Positions 1 through 8,319 of a stretch of 16,721 nucleotides of DNA are shown one piece after another. Within the stretch, counting starts at the first letter, position 1, and each line of letters starts with the position of its first letter. Source of the stretch: CAZAGO01 sp964485045 (GTDB lineage Archaea; Nanobdellota; Nanobdellia; Pacearchaeales; GW2011-AR1). Made by a program: the position numbers and the translations under genes. The notes under the pieces were generated by a model that was given only the letters and a program-made list of their open reading frames with translations, was not told where the DNA came from and did not search any database. Location: contig CAZAGO010000015.1 of NCBI GenBank assembly GCA_964485045.1, forward strand, positions 1 through 16,721. The letters are read 5' to 3'.

Positions 1-3000
1 CCACAGCGGCGGCTTTTTCAGCAGCTACCCTATCTGCTTCTTTTTTTATTTCTTCTTTATACGCTTCTTTTGCAAGCTCTCCATAAGCATCTCCTCTTAA
101 AAGTAAAAGTTTCCCTTTTTCAGCATTCATCGAAACCTTACCTACTATTCCATTAATCAAATTAATCTTAGCTACGGAAGTTTCGGCGCTATTTATTTTT
201 GAGATTTCAATTTTAAATTGCTCTGTAGTTAAATACTTCCCTTCAGTTTTCATTTGTTCAAGGAAATTTTCAGTAGTTGTTTTCAAAATTTCTTGGGAAG
301 TTGAATTGAAATTAACTGCACTTTTTACGCTTTCTTTATCAAGCCAACATTTTAGATTTTGATCACCACAATAACCCACAGAAACCCATCTAGGATTGGA
401 AGTATCTTTATCTGTAGCCTTTCCTGGATTTTCATTCGCACAAATTCTTATCACTCCACGATTATATAGACTTGGATTAATTATATCGCTAGCTGCCCCT
501 TGTGCGCTAAGGGTTGCTAAACTCCAAGCACTTGCAGTTCCAGAAACACATTCAGATTCAGAAGTAATACCTGATTGATTCACCTGATCTAAGAGATACT
601 GATCAGCGACCCAATCAACAGCAAATGAACTTGAAACCTGCTTAAACCCACACTCTTCCTTACCATTTACATTTATGCATAATTTTTTATATCCGGAAAT
701 TGCAGTAAAATCTTTTGTCTCGCTAGCTGCTGCTCCTTGTTCAATATATCCAGTATCAACAATTAATTTAGTAACGGTATCTTGATAGTAAGACCCTTCA
801 TCAACATCAGTTAAATAAACTTGGTAGTATGCTCTTGAATTTTCTCCAGCATAGATATGGTAAGACACTTTATACTGAGAGATTGGAGGATTGGTTGCAG
901 TAGTATATTCAATCTCTTGAAAACTTCCATGATATTGCGAAGGAGAATTCGCTTGAGTAAGAGAATCTAGTATATTCCCTCCTTCAGGATATGCTCCTGA
1001 AATATAATTCTTACAAACAGAATCACTAACTTCCTGTGTAATTTTTGATTTAAAGGCAGTATATGCTTCTGCAGAATAATACTGGACAAAATAATCCATA
1101 GAATTTCCAGCAGTTGTCCAAGCATTCTGAACGCTCATATACTCGCCTCCTCCTCTAACAGATTGCCCCATCAATAATTCTATACTTTTAGGAATAATCA
1201 TTTTTGCAAGAGGAAGGGTTTGTCTCCAAAAAAATTCACAAAGATAAACTGAATGAATTTGATCACAGATTCCTATTGTTTTTCCAGATTCTAAATTTTC
1301 TTGTAAACATCCTCTGTACGCTTTAATAATAGATAAATAACCATCTAATCCTGCTTTTATTCCAGAAAGACAAACAGGAATATAAACATCTCCTCCTTGA
1401 AAACCTATAAAATTTGGAAGACAAAGAAGAACACTTCCTATAATTCCTGATTGAATAACATCAGTAACAGTATATTTTCCTCCAAAATTACATCTACTAT
1501 TAGGACATATAACCGGATCACAGACATTGAATAAAATCTTACAATCGTTAGGAGACATAAAATTATAACATGAAGCTTCAGGTGTGCTTGCAGCAGGTGT
1601 TCCCATTCTAATATTTTTAGCATTCGTTCCAAGATTAAATACATCTCCTGCTTTTTTTGTCTGGCATGCTTTTTGACCTGCTTCTACTACTTTTACTGCT
1701 TCATCAACAAGTTTTTTAGAATCTGCAGCACTCAATCCTCCAATTTGAATAGATTGCCCTGTTCCAAGATTTATCATTGTACACTCATCGTCTCCTCCTC
1801 TATTCTCTTCAATTCCATTCTTAAACACATTACAAATGTAAAAACTCATAACCCTTCCAGAATCTTTATAAGATGCAACTCCCATACTGCTAAATATTGG
1901 GAGAGTCTGAGAAATTGAAACATACCATCCTTTTGTTGTATCTATTGGAACAATTGCAGGATAATTTTGATAAGGAGCATTAGTATAGCATTTTAAAACT
2001 GGCCCAGAAACAGAGCTTCCTAGAGAACCTTTATAACTATTAGAATAAGATTCTTGATTTGTAACTTTAAAACTAATAAATTTAAGCTCATTTGGAATTG
2101 TATTAACAAGCTTACCTTCTGAATATAACCCCTCTTTTTGCCTCAAATAAAAATTACCATTTGATGCTTTCTCAAGAAGTCCTACATAGTCTTTTCCATT
2201 CAAATTTATAATTGCTACAGGAGATTTAGTATTTGTATCTGTAGGGAGATATGATAAAGAAGTCCCTTTTTCTTTAATATCACCAACTGTTAAACCAGTG
2301 TAAGAATAAATCTGAGCGTTCTTTACTAAAATAGTTGTTACTTTACCTGGATCAGTCTCATATTTATTTGCAATGCCAATAGTATGCAATCCATTTTCAT
2401 GAGAGGTGTATATCTTGTTAAATAAACTATCCAATTCTTTCTTTGAGGCTCCAGAAAGCCCTGAATCACTTCCTGTTTTTGAATATAATTCAATAGCCCT
2501 CATCTCTTCTATTGAAACTTTTTTGTCTTTAATAAGTTCAACTATTTTTGAAGAACTAACTGATTTACCATCATACTCAAAAGTATAACCTTCTAATGAA
2601 GAAGGTAAAGTTTTAGAAAGCTCTTCAGAATACTTCTCCATAAAACAAGAAGTATCGATTACTTCCTCAAAAAATAAACCTTCTCCTTTTAATTTGCAAC
2701 GCTCTTGAATCTCTTTTATTCTAGAATTTTGTTCTTTGATAGCACTAGTAAGAGTGTTAACGTCTTTATCTATTTGAGATGCTTCTTTTATATAACACTC
2801 TTCTACATTTGAATATGTTTTTTTACTAACTAATTCTATACACTTCTCATTCCACCCTCCTTTTCCAGTCATAACTTGTTGTCTTGCAATTGATTGCCCA
2901 TCAAGATTATTAATAAAATTCTTTATAGTTAAAGCCAATCCTGTAGCAAGGCAAGCACCTTTCATTCCTTCTACAACCTTTGTTAACTTATCATTTATCT

Positions 3001-5368
3001 CTTCTATATCTTTTATTGTCTCATTTAAATTTCCAATCCTTTCTTTTATTTCTTCAGGAGAAAGTTGTATTGCTCTCTTTTCTATTCCTATTTTAAAAGT
3101 AAAATTTGCATCTGTTTTAACTCTATTAATTGTAGATGTAACTGAAACTTTCGCTTGCTTCTTTTCATAAATCTCAATAACTTCATAAGTATAAGCTGTT
3201 CCAAAAGAACTTGGTTTTCCTTTTTCTAAGGTCTGTTTTTTTGTTTCGTATAATCCCCTTATAACATCAACTGAAGTATTAATGTTTACACCCACAGTAT
3301 TTTTGCTTTTATCAACAGAAACTAATTGAATATATTGCCCTCTTTCTGGATCAAAATAAATTGTTTTATCTTTAAATAAATCATAATACATAGGAGCTTC
3401 AGAACCAAGACTAATTTTTACTTTTGCACCATATTCTTCAAAGCTTGGTTCTCTAATATCTTCAAGAGAAATTAATTTTTGATCAGAATTTATTACTAAT
3501 TCTTTTGAAGAAGATAAAGTGCTTGATTGTTTTATGGGACTTTCGCATATTTCTTTTGCCTTTTGATACTCTTCAGAAAGAATACTGGCCCCAGAAGAAA
3601 GACTGTTAAAATCTTCACACAATTCTTTAATATTTTCTTTTTGGTTTAAATATGATGCAAGAACAATATGTTTTGAAATAGCTTCACTTCCAAGAGTAGA
3701 TTCTATTCCTAACTCTTTCACAAGATTCTCTTCCAAAGTTGGATCTTTCTCTCCAGCATAGGATTTAATTATTTCTGAATAATCATTAGAAGCACTAGAA
3801 TAATAATTTAAAACTCCTTTTTCAGAATCAAAAACACGATTTACTGGTGAAGCAAAATCAATAATTCTAATTTCTTTTCCAACAAATTCTTTACTTTTTA
3901 ATTTATTTTTATCCTCCTCTGAAAGTGCAAAATTTTGAATTTTGGAAAAAACATTATCATTAAAAAACTCATCATAATCTGCATAAGGAATATATTTTAA
4001 ATCAGTACTAGATTTTACAGAACTAATAAATGTCGTCCCTGTTTGTCTTGCTGTAGCCCCTTGTTGTGCAATTAATCCAAGTATTTTGCCTTTATCTCGA
4101 TAGATATTTGAATAAATTCCTTCTGCTCTATTTGCATAATTTGAAATATCTGAACTGCTTAAACTTAATCCATTATCAAGAGGAGTAGAAACTAAAACAA
4201 CATATGAATCTTCAAGTTTTCCAGTATCTCCTTTGGTCCCAATATATCCTAAATAAACATAAACTTGTTTAGGAACATCACTGCCTCCTACTTTTACTAT
4301 TTGAGTTCCTTGATAAAGATACTCTCCTATTCCAACTTCTTTTTCTTCATCGCCTATTTTAATTTTAATCTTTGGAGCCAAAACGAGTTCAAATCTATTA
4401 GTCCCTTCATCATCTTTACAAGAAATCTCTACTTTTTTAGTTAAACCTCTTTTAGTAATTTCTAAAACTTGACACTTGTTTTCTAAAAATTTTTCTCCAT
4501 TATTTAATTGAAGAGTATCTCCGTTTACTTTTAGAATTGCTTTTGTATCTGGAGAAGTTAAATCTTCTAGTTTTAATTTAACCCCAACTAAACAATCAAA
4601 GCCAGGAAGAAAAATTTCATTTGAAGTTTGTCCTTTATCTAGTGAAATAGTCCCAATTTTATTAGTACTCGTATGAATAGAGATTCTTGCATCTTCAAAA
4701 CTTATACTCTCTGCTCTCAAATATCCTCTTCCATTCCAAAAACTATACTGGTTTTTTGAATCTTCCCAAACACTATCTTCGCTAATTTCTGGAAGATAAA
4801 ACATAGTATCTCCTATTCCATAAGCGTTTTTTAAATCATATTTTAATGTTGCAGTTAAATTTCCTGAAATACTATCAGGCATAGAAGATTCATTTTCTTG
4901 TTTTTTAAGTACAATAACTGCATAACCTATATTATTCAAAATTGGAGAGTTTAACTTTCCTTGAACTCCAAGCGCAGCCTGAGCTGGAAAAAAACCTACT
5001 CCTGAAACTTCTTTTGGAAGTTGTTGTCCTGAAAAAGAAATACTGTCTATTGCATCAATACTAATAAGAGGATTTATTTTAGTTGCAGCAAGCTGACAAA
5101 AAACTGGAACATTTTGTTCTTCTAATAAATCGCTTCTAACCACAGCAGGTTCACATCCAAAAGGAGCAATTTGAACTGCAAAATCTTGTCCTGCTTCACA
5201 CATAGTATTATCTGCAACCCATTGCCCTCCAGAACTCGAAAGCCCTCCAGAAAGAACTCCTGAAGAAAGCCCAGAAACGCTAGACTTAATGTAAGCAGAA
5301 CATTGTAAAGAAAGTAAAACTAATATGAATAAGAATACTGCCGAAAATAAAAGACTATTTTTTCTCAT
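1..5368 (-). CDS. Giant secreted protein of unknown function, partial (C-terminus beyond the window)
   Basis: One uninterrupted minus-strand frame runs from an ATG at 5368 to the window edge, giving 1789 codons with no stop. Residues 1-25 form a signal peptide: MRKN, a long Leu/Phe/Val core, then CSA. The mature part starts with a Ser/Gly-rich stretch, followed by a segment containing QWVADNTMC and NVPVFCQLAATKINP, which resembles (from memory) large uncharacterised surface proteins of DPANN archaea. Residues about 770-795 and 857-895 look like coiled coils. A Cys-rich block near residues 1264-1355 includes CDPVICPNSRCNFGG and further spaced cysteines. The visible C-terminal part from about residue 1693 is charged and helical, with Ala/Glu/Lys runs. 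No enzyme motif was recognised. The start overlaps the stop of the upstream gene as ATGA, so the two are probably translationally coupled. The protein is probably extracellular or cell-surface. Frame and signal peptide are certain; function is unknown. Confidence 0.9.
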   Translation of the reverse strand, partial: MRKNSLLFSAVFLFILVLLSLQCSAYIKSSVSGLSSGVLSGGLSSSGGQWVADNTMCEAGQDFAVQIAPFGCEPAVVRSDLLEEQNVPVFCQLAATKINPLISIDAIDSISFSGQQLPKEVSGVGFFPAQAALGVQGKLNSPILNNIGYAVIVLKKQENESSMPDSISGNLTATLKYDLKNAYGIGDTMFYLPEISEDSVWEDSKNQYSFWNGRGYLRAESISFEDARISIHTSTNKIGTISLDKGQTSNEIFLPGFDCLVGVKLKLEDLTSPDTKAILKVNGDTLQLNNGEKFLENKCQVLEITKRGLTKKVEISCKDDEGTNRFELVLAPKIKIKIGDEEKEVGIGEYLYQGTQIVKVGGSDVPKQVYVYLGYIGTKGDTGKLEDSYVVLVSTPLDNGLSLSSSDISNYANRAEGIYSNIYRDKGKILGLIAQQGATARQTGTTFISSVKSSTDLKYIPYADYDEFFNDNVFSKIQNFALSEEDKNKLKSKEFVGKEIRIIDFASPVNRVFDSEKGVLNYYSSASNDYSEIIKSYAGEKDPTLEENLVKELGIESTLGSEAISKHIVLASYLNQKENIKELCEDFNSLSSGASILSEEYQKAKEICESPIKQSSTLSSSKELVINSDQKLISLEDIREPSFEEYGAKVKISLGSEAPMYYDLFKDKTIYFDPERGQYIQLVSVDKSKNTVGVNINTSVDVIRGLYETKKQTLEKGKPSSFGTAYTYEVIEIYEKKQAKVSVTSTINRVKTDANFTFKIGIEKRAIQLSPEEIKERIGNLNETIKDIEEINDKLTKVVEGMKGACLATGLALTIKNFINNLDGQSIARQQVMTGKGGWNEKCIELVSKKTYSNVEECYIKEASQIDKDVNTLTSAIKEQNSRIKEIQERCKLKGEGLFFEEVIDTSCFMEKYSEELSKTLPSSLEGYTFEYDGKSVSSSKIVELIKDKKVSIEEMRAIELYSKTGSDSGLSGASKKELDSLFNKIYTSHENGLHTIGIANKYETDPGKVTTILVKNAQIYSYTGLTVGDIKEKGTSLSYLPTDTNTKSPVAIINLNGKDYVGLLEKASNGNFYLRQKEGLYSEGKLVNTIPNELKFISFKVTNQESYSNSYKGSLGSSVSGPVLKCYTNAPYQNYPAIVPIDTTKGWYVSISQTLPIFSSMGVASYKDSGRVMSFYICNVFKNGIEENRGGDDECTMINLGTGQSIQIGGLSAADSKKLVDEAVKVVEAGQKACQTKKAGDVFNLGTNAKNIRMGTPAASTPEASCYNFMSPNDCKILFNVCDPVICPNSRCNFGGKYTVTDVIQSGIIGSVLLCLPNFIGFQGGDVYIPVCLSGIKAGLDGYLSIIKAYRGCLQENLESGKTIGICDQIHSVYLCEFFWRQTLPLAKMIIPKSIELLMGQSVRGGGEYMSVQNAWTTAGNSMDYFVQYYSAEAYTAFKSKITQEVSDSVCKNYISGAYPEGGNILDSLTQANSPSQYHGSFQEIEYTTATNPPISQYKVSYHIYAGENSRAYYQVYLTDVDEGSYYQDTVTKLIVDTGYIEQGAAASETKDFTAISGYKKLCINVNGKEECGFKQVSSSFAVDWVADQYLLDQVNQSGITSESECVSGTASAWSLATLSAQGAASDIINPSLYNRGVIRICANENPGKATDKDTSNPRWVSVGYCGDQNLKCWLDKESVKSAVNFNSTSQEILKTTTENFLEQMKTEGKYLTTEQFKIEISKINSAETSVAKINLINGIVGKVSMNAEKGKLLLLRGDAYGELAKEAYKEEIKKEADRVAAEKAAAV

Positions 5369-7266
5369 TTAAATAAAATATCCATCCCTTTTTCATCAAA
5401 TAAAAGATAATTCATTTGTAATTGTTCAAGAGAAGTTGGTTTTGGTAGACTATAAGCATTTATATTCACAAAATTAGATTTTTCTAATTCATATTCTAGA
5501 ATATAATAATTTTCTTTTCCTCCTCCTGAAAGAGCATTAGATATAATCTGAGCAGGAAGTTCATACTCAAAACACTTCTCTTCGGTTAATCCAAATAAGC
5601 TTGCTACTCCTTCTTTAGGAACATCTATGCACTGGCTTTGAATAGAAGCAGGAATCGATAAAGAAGAGTTCTCATATATATATGCATCAATCTCATACTG
5701 TCCTTCAGAAAGATTTATTTTTTTCTGAAGAGGGTAAAATATTGTTTCTGTTTTATTATTAGAAATAAAATTAATTATTGCTTCTCCTAAATAATCTTTT
5801 GAATCTAATTTTAAGATTATTTCTTTTTCATAAAGTTTATCAAGATAAACAGAAACTTCTCCTTCTTCTAAAATGCTATATGTCATAACTGTTTCTTTAA
5901 ATCCTGGAGAAGAAACGATTAAATTTCCATTAACGCATTGAGGAAATATTGTTTTTAACTCTCCATCTTTTGTGCTCCCTGCTTCACAAAGAGCAGAAAT
6001 ACACTTATAGGAAACATTTGATTCAATGGAATTGCCTCTTTTATCGGTTGTATATACTGTTGTTAAAATATTTGCATATTCACAAATATCCGTAATAATT
6101 TCTTGTTCAAAGAAGGTTCCATTCATTGGATGCCTTGGCATATTTCCCTGAAGAACAACTGCAAAAGGAAACTGAAAAAATTCACTTCCTTCATATACTT
6201 GAATTAAAACTGGATATTTTACATTGTATACAAAGTGATAAGGAACATAACAAAAACCAAGAATCCCCAAGCCTTGCTGATTTCCAATTGGCTCAGAAAT
6301 AAGAAGCGCTCCTTTTGAAGGATTAACTTCAAAACTATAAGGCCAATTTTTAGAGGTAATAAATTTTGCATCAATTTGCGAGTCTATTACAAAATATTTA
6401 TTCTCTGATTTTTTTAAAGTAAATTCACCACCTTTAGTTCTCAAAGCAAGAGTATTAGCTTCTATTGCAGAATGGAGTTTTGTAAAAACTTCTTCTATAT
6501 TCCAAACAAGAGGAGAACAAGTAATTTCAATCCCGTCTACAGGAGCATAAAGTCTTAAAACATCCACGCTATAATTTTCCAAAAACATTTCTCTCTGTTC
6601 TTTAGCATAAATTTCTAAAGCAGAACTATATAATTTTTTAAGATTAGAAGAAATCTCTATATTATGAGATGTAATCAAAAAGCTCTCTTCCTCTCTAGTA
6701 ATATTTATCGGCATACTTGTACTAACTAAAATCTTTCCATCTTTAATCGTGGTCTTGGTTAATGGTTCTCCAAAATCTATTTCAAATCCTTGTTTATAGT
6801 ATGAATCTAAATTACAATTTCTTACTTTCAAATCAATAAATTTGCCTAATTCTTCTTGCATAAAATCTAGAGTAGGAACTTGTTCTTTTGCAATATTACT
6901 TCCAGAAACATAATACCAATAAGGAATAGGATTGCCCATAAAATTCAATTGAGAAGAAAAAGGCATATAAGAAGAACCAGGCTCAAAGGCAGGCATGTAA
7001 ATATAACCCCCCTGGCTTTCCAACACATTCACTCCATTAAGAGTATAATCTTCTAAACAAGATAAAAAAGAAGAATAAATTGGTTGAATTTCAACAGGGA
7101 TTTGTTGCTTTGTTTCTAAATTCTTAAAGACAAAAAAAAGAGAAACTGCACCAACAATTAATATTCCTAAAATTATAAAAACGGTCACTTGGCCCCTTGT
7201 TTGACTTTTAGAAAAATAAGAATGAAATTTTTTTAAAAAATCTATTTCTCCCCTTTTAAATAACAT
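5365..7266 (-). CDS. Secreted or membrane-anchored protein with pilin-like N-terminus, unknown function
   Basis: This is a complete 633-aa protein. A basic N-terminus (residues 1-25) leads into one hydrophobic helix at about 26-47, beginning RGQVTVFIILG. This resembles archaeal class III (pilin-like) signal segments, which normally carry a Gly-Gln at the cleavage site; cleavage here is inference. The rest is predicted to lie outside the cell, with no second membrane span. A conserved-looking early region holds SCLEDY, ESQGGYIYMP, IPYWYYVSG and a Cys near residue 151. Several more cysteines follow in the C-terminal half (residues about 395-570), where disulfides are possible. It is the first gene of a two-gene unit, and its TGA overlaps the ATG of the giant secreted gene by four bases. 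A TATA box 25 bases upstream indicates a leaderless start at the ATG at 7266. I know similar DPANN proteins only as hypotheticals. Confidence 0.9.
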   Translation of the reverse strand: MLFKRGEIDFLKKFHSYFSKSQTRGQVTVFIILGILIVGAVSLFFVFKNLETKQQIPVEIQPIYSSFLSCLEDYTLNGVNVLESQGGYIYMPAFEPGSSYMPFSSQLNFMGNPIPYWYYVSGSNIAKEQVPTLDFMQEELGKFIDLKVRNCNLDSYYKQGFEIDFGEPLTKTTIKDGKILVSTSMPINITREEESFLITSHNIEISSNLKKLYSSALEIYAKEQREMFLENYSVDVLRLYAPVDGIEITCSPLVWNIEEVFTKLHSAIEANTLALRTKGGEFTLKKSENKYFVIDSQIDAKFITSKNWPYSFEVNPSKGALLISEPIGNQQGLGILGFCYVPYHFVYNVKYPVLIQVYEGSEFFQFPFAVVLQGNMPRHPMNGTFFEQEIITDICEYANILTTVYTTDKRGNSIESNVSYKCISALCEAGSTKDGELKTIFPQCVNGNLIVSSPGFKETVMTYSILEEGEVSVYLDKLYEKEIILKLDSKDYLGEAIINFISNNKTETIFYPLQKKINLSEGQYEIDAYIYENSSLSIPASIQSQCIDVPKEGVASLFGLTEEKCFEYELPAQIISNALSGGGKENYYILEYELEKSNFVNINAYSLPKPTSLEQLQMNYLLFDEKGMDILFK

Positions 7267-7287
7267 GAAAAAATAATGGAAAACACG

Positions 7288-7295
7288 TATATAAA
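7288..7295 (-). promoter_or_regulatory. TATA box of the secreted-protein operon
   Basis: The minus strand reads TTTATATA, centred about 25 bases upstream of the ATG at 7266. This is the best TATA match in the window, and its spacing predicts a transcript starting at the start codon. No other promoter is obvious before the giant gene, so this box probably drives more than 7 kb. Confidence 0.7.
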
Positions 7296-7356
7296 GTTTA
7301 TCAAAAAAATAAATAACTAAATTGAATATCTTATAATTTTATAAAAGTAAAACCAA

Positions 7357-7758
7357 TTAATAAGAACCTACTTTCATAGCAGCATACTTTCCACCTTTAA
7401 CAACTGAAAGAATATAAATTCCTCCAATTAGAAGGTAAGCAATTGCTGCAGTTATTGTTCCATAAGAAACCCCATCAAAAATGGCCATTCCAAAATACCC
7501 TGAAAGAATTGTTCCTAAACCTGAAAGAACTAAGAATCCTCCAAAAACCCATCTTCTAATCCAATAAAAAGAATCACCCATTACACCAATCTTTATAATC
7601 GGAGTTAAAAGAATAATCGCACCCATACCTCCAACGATAAACATCATATATTCAGGAAGATTCAATCCTGCTAAACCAAGAAAAAAACCTCCAAGAAGAG
7701 AATCTAATCCGAAAAAAACTAGTATCCCTCCAAAAATAAAAGTAATAACCTTTGACAT
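7357..7758 (-). CDS. Four-span membrane protein, unknown function
   Basis: This 133-aa protein is almost entirely hydrophobic. Four membrane segments are visible at about residues 3-28, 36-57, 67-90 and 99-121, with Gly-rich helices and a basic loop (WIRR) after the second span. The tail after the last span is short and basic, ending KVGSY. No catalytic or transport motif was recognised. It has its own TATA box (CATTTAAATA) 26 bases before the ATG, so it is not part of the secreted-protein operon downstream. It sits beside another small membrane protein on the same strand, so a shared envelope role is possible but unproven. Confidence 0.82.
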   Translation of the reverse strand: MSKVITFIFGGILVFFGLDSLLGGFFLGLAGLNLPEYMMFIVGGMGAIILLTPIIKIGVMGDSFYWIRRWVFGGFLVLSGLGTILSGYFGMAIFDGVSYGTITAAIAYLLIGGIYILSVVKGGKYAAMKVGSY

Positions 7759-7779
7759 ATGAGTAAAGAGAAAAAAGAA

Positions 7780-7789
7780 TATTTAAATG
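7780..7789 (-). promoter_or_regulatory. TATA box of the four-span membrane protein gene
   Basis: The minus strand reads CATTTAAATA, centred 26 bases upstream of the ATG at 7758, consistent with a leaderless transcript. Confidence 0.55.
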
Positions 7790-7853
7790 TTTTGTAAAAT
7801 GGCAAAATAAAATATATTAAACTAAAAATTAAAACAAATAAAATTTAAAAAAA

Positions 7854-8090
7854 TTAATAAGAATAATTTCTTCCAGGAACTAAAAATTTAAGCCCTCCAA
7901 GAATTATAAAAGCTGCAGCGACAAAATTAATCGCTTGTAAATAAATTTTATTTGCAGTTAACGTAGCAGGAATAGGAAAAAAACCAAGAGAAATATTTAA
8001 AAAATATGCTCCAACTAGAAAAAATAAAAGTGCCACCCCTAAATTAGAACCTCTCCTTGTTTGAGGAGGATACCCATAATTCGAACGCAT
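7854..8090 (-). CDS. Two-span membrane protein, unknown function
   Basis: This is a 78-aa protein. The N-terminus is polar and Tyr/Arg/Pro-rich (MRSNYGYPPQTRRGS), followed by a hydrophobic helix at about 17-36, a loop with NKIY, and a second helix at about 50-68. The tail ends in VPGRNYSY. The Tyr-rich polar ends on both sides of a hairpin-like membrane core are its main distinguishing trait. No family was recognised. The start is supported by a palindromic TATA box (8111-8122) 26 bases upstream. Being short and of unknown family, its reality rests on promoter spacing and clear membrane topology. Confidence 0.72.
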   Translation of the reverse strand: MRSNYGYPPQTRRGSNLGVALLFFLVGAYFLNISLGFFPIPATLTANKIYLQAINFVAAAFIILGGLKFLVPGRNYSY

Positions 8091-8110
8091 AACTAATTGA
8101 TGAAACCATC

Positions 8111-8122
8111 ATATTTAAATAT
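8111..8122 (-). promoter_or_regulatory. Palindromic TATA element between a membrane protein gene and tRNA-Val
   Basis: ATATTTAAATAT is a perfect palindrome centred 26 bases before the ATG at 8090. Because it reads the same on both strands it could also fire rightwards, although its distance to the tRNA-Val 5' end (about 52 bases) would then leave a long leader. Confidence 0.55.
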
Positions 8123-8142
8123 TTCTTGAAATATTAGAATCA

Positions 8143-8165
8143 AAAAGAAACTAATAGTTTCTTTT
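8143..8165. repeat. Perfect 10-bp inverted repeat just upstream of tRNA-Val
   Basis: The arms AAAAGAAACT and AGTTTCTTTT are separated by AAT. The element ends three bases before the mature tRNA 5' end. As RNA it would be a stable leader hairpin next to the RNase P site; as DNA it would be a palindromic protein site overlapping the expected start of transcription. Which of these applies cannot be told from the sequence. Confidence 0.75.
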
Positions 8166-8168
8166 AAG

Positions 8169-8277
8169 GGCCTCGTAGGCTAATGGTAGACCATGTCCTT
8201 GACGCGATGTGATTCTCAAGAAAATTGAGAGTCTTCTCAAAATGGACAATGCCCCAGTTCGATCCTGGGCGAGGCCA
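8169..8277 (+). tRNA. tRNA-Val (anticodon GAC), with a 38-nt intron
   Basis: The acceptor arms GGCCTCG and CGAGGCC pair perfectly, the T arm is CCCAG-TTCGATC-CTGGG, and the anticodon stem is TGTCC/GGACA. The anticodon loop reads TTGACG before the intron and T after it, giving anticodon GAC at 8201-8203. The D stem has a C/A mismatch at its third pair. The discriminator base is A and CCA is not encoded. Removing the intron leaves a normal 71-nt tRNA. Transcription is rightward, and the gene lies between two small membrane protein genes. Confidence 0.9.
8205..8242 (+). other. tRNA-Val intron at the canonical 37/38 position (bulge-helix-bulge)
   Basis: Exon bases TTGA (8199-8202) pair with intron bases TCAA (8237-8240) as the 4-bp central helix. 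Three-base bulges flank it: CGC (8203-8205) and AAT (8241-8243). Archaeal tRNA endonuclease cuts after the second base of each bulge, which places the intron at 8205-8242. Inside it, GATTCTCAA and TTGAGAGTC form a 9-bp hairpin (one G-T pair) around a GAAAA loop. Confidence 0.85.
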
Positions 8278-8290
8278 TTTACTAGATATA

Positions 8291-8299
8291 TTTTTAAAT
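8291..8299 (+). promoter_or_regulatory. TATA box of the 67-aa membrane protein gene
   Basis: TTTTTAAAT is centred 25 bases upstream of the ATG at 8320. It begins 14 bases after the end of tRNA-Val, so the mRNA is probably started independently of the tRNA. Confidence 0.5.
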
Positions 8300-8319
8300 T
8301 ATGAAAGAGTAATTTTAGT

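Noticed and set aside
1438..2588. Small open frames inside the giant secreted gene
   Set aside because: All lie antisense to, or in another frame of, the long minus-strand gene; they lack promoters and protein-like composition.
8169..8277. Split or permuted tRNA-Val
   Set aside because: The acceptor halves, stems and splice bulges all occur in normal order in one piece; an ordinary intron explains the extra length.
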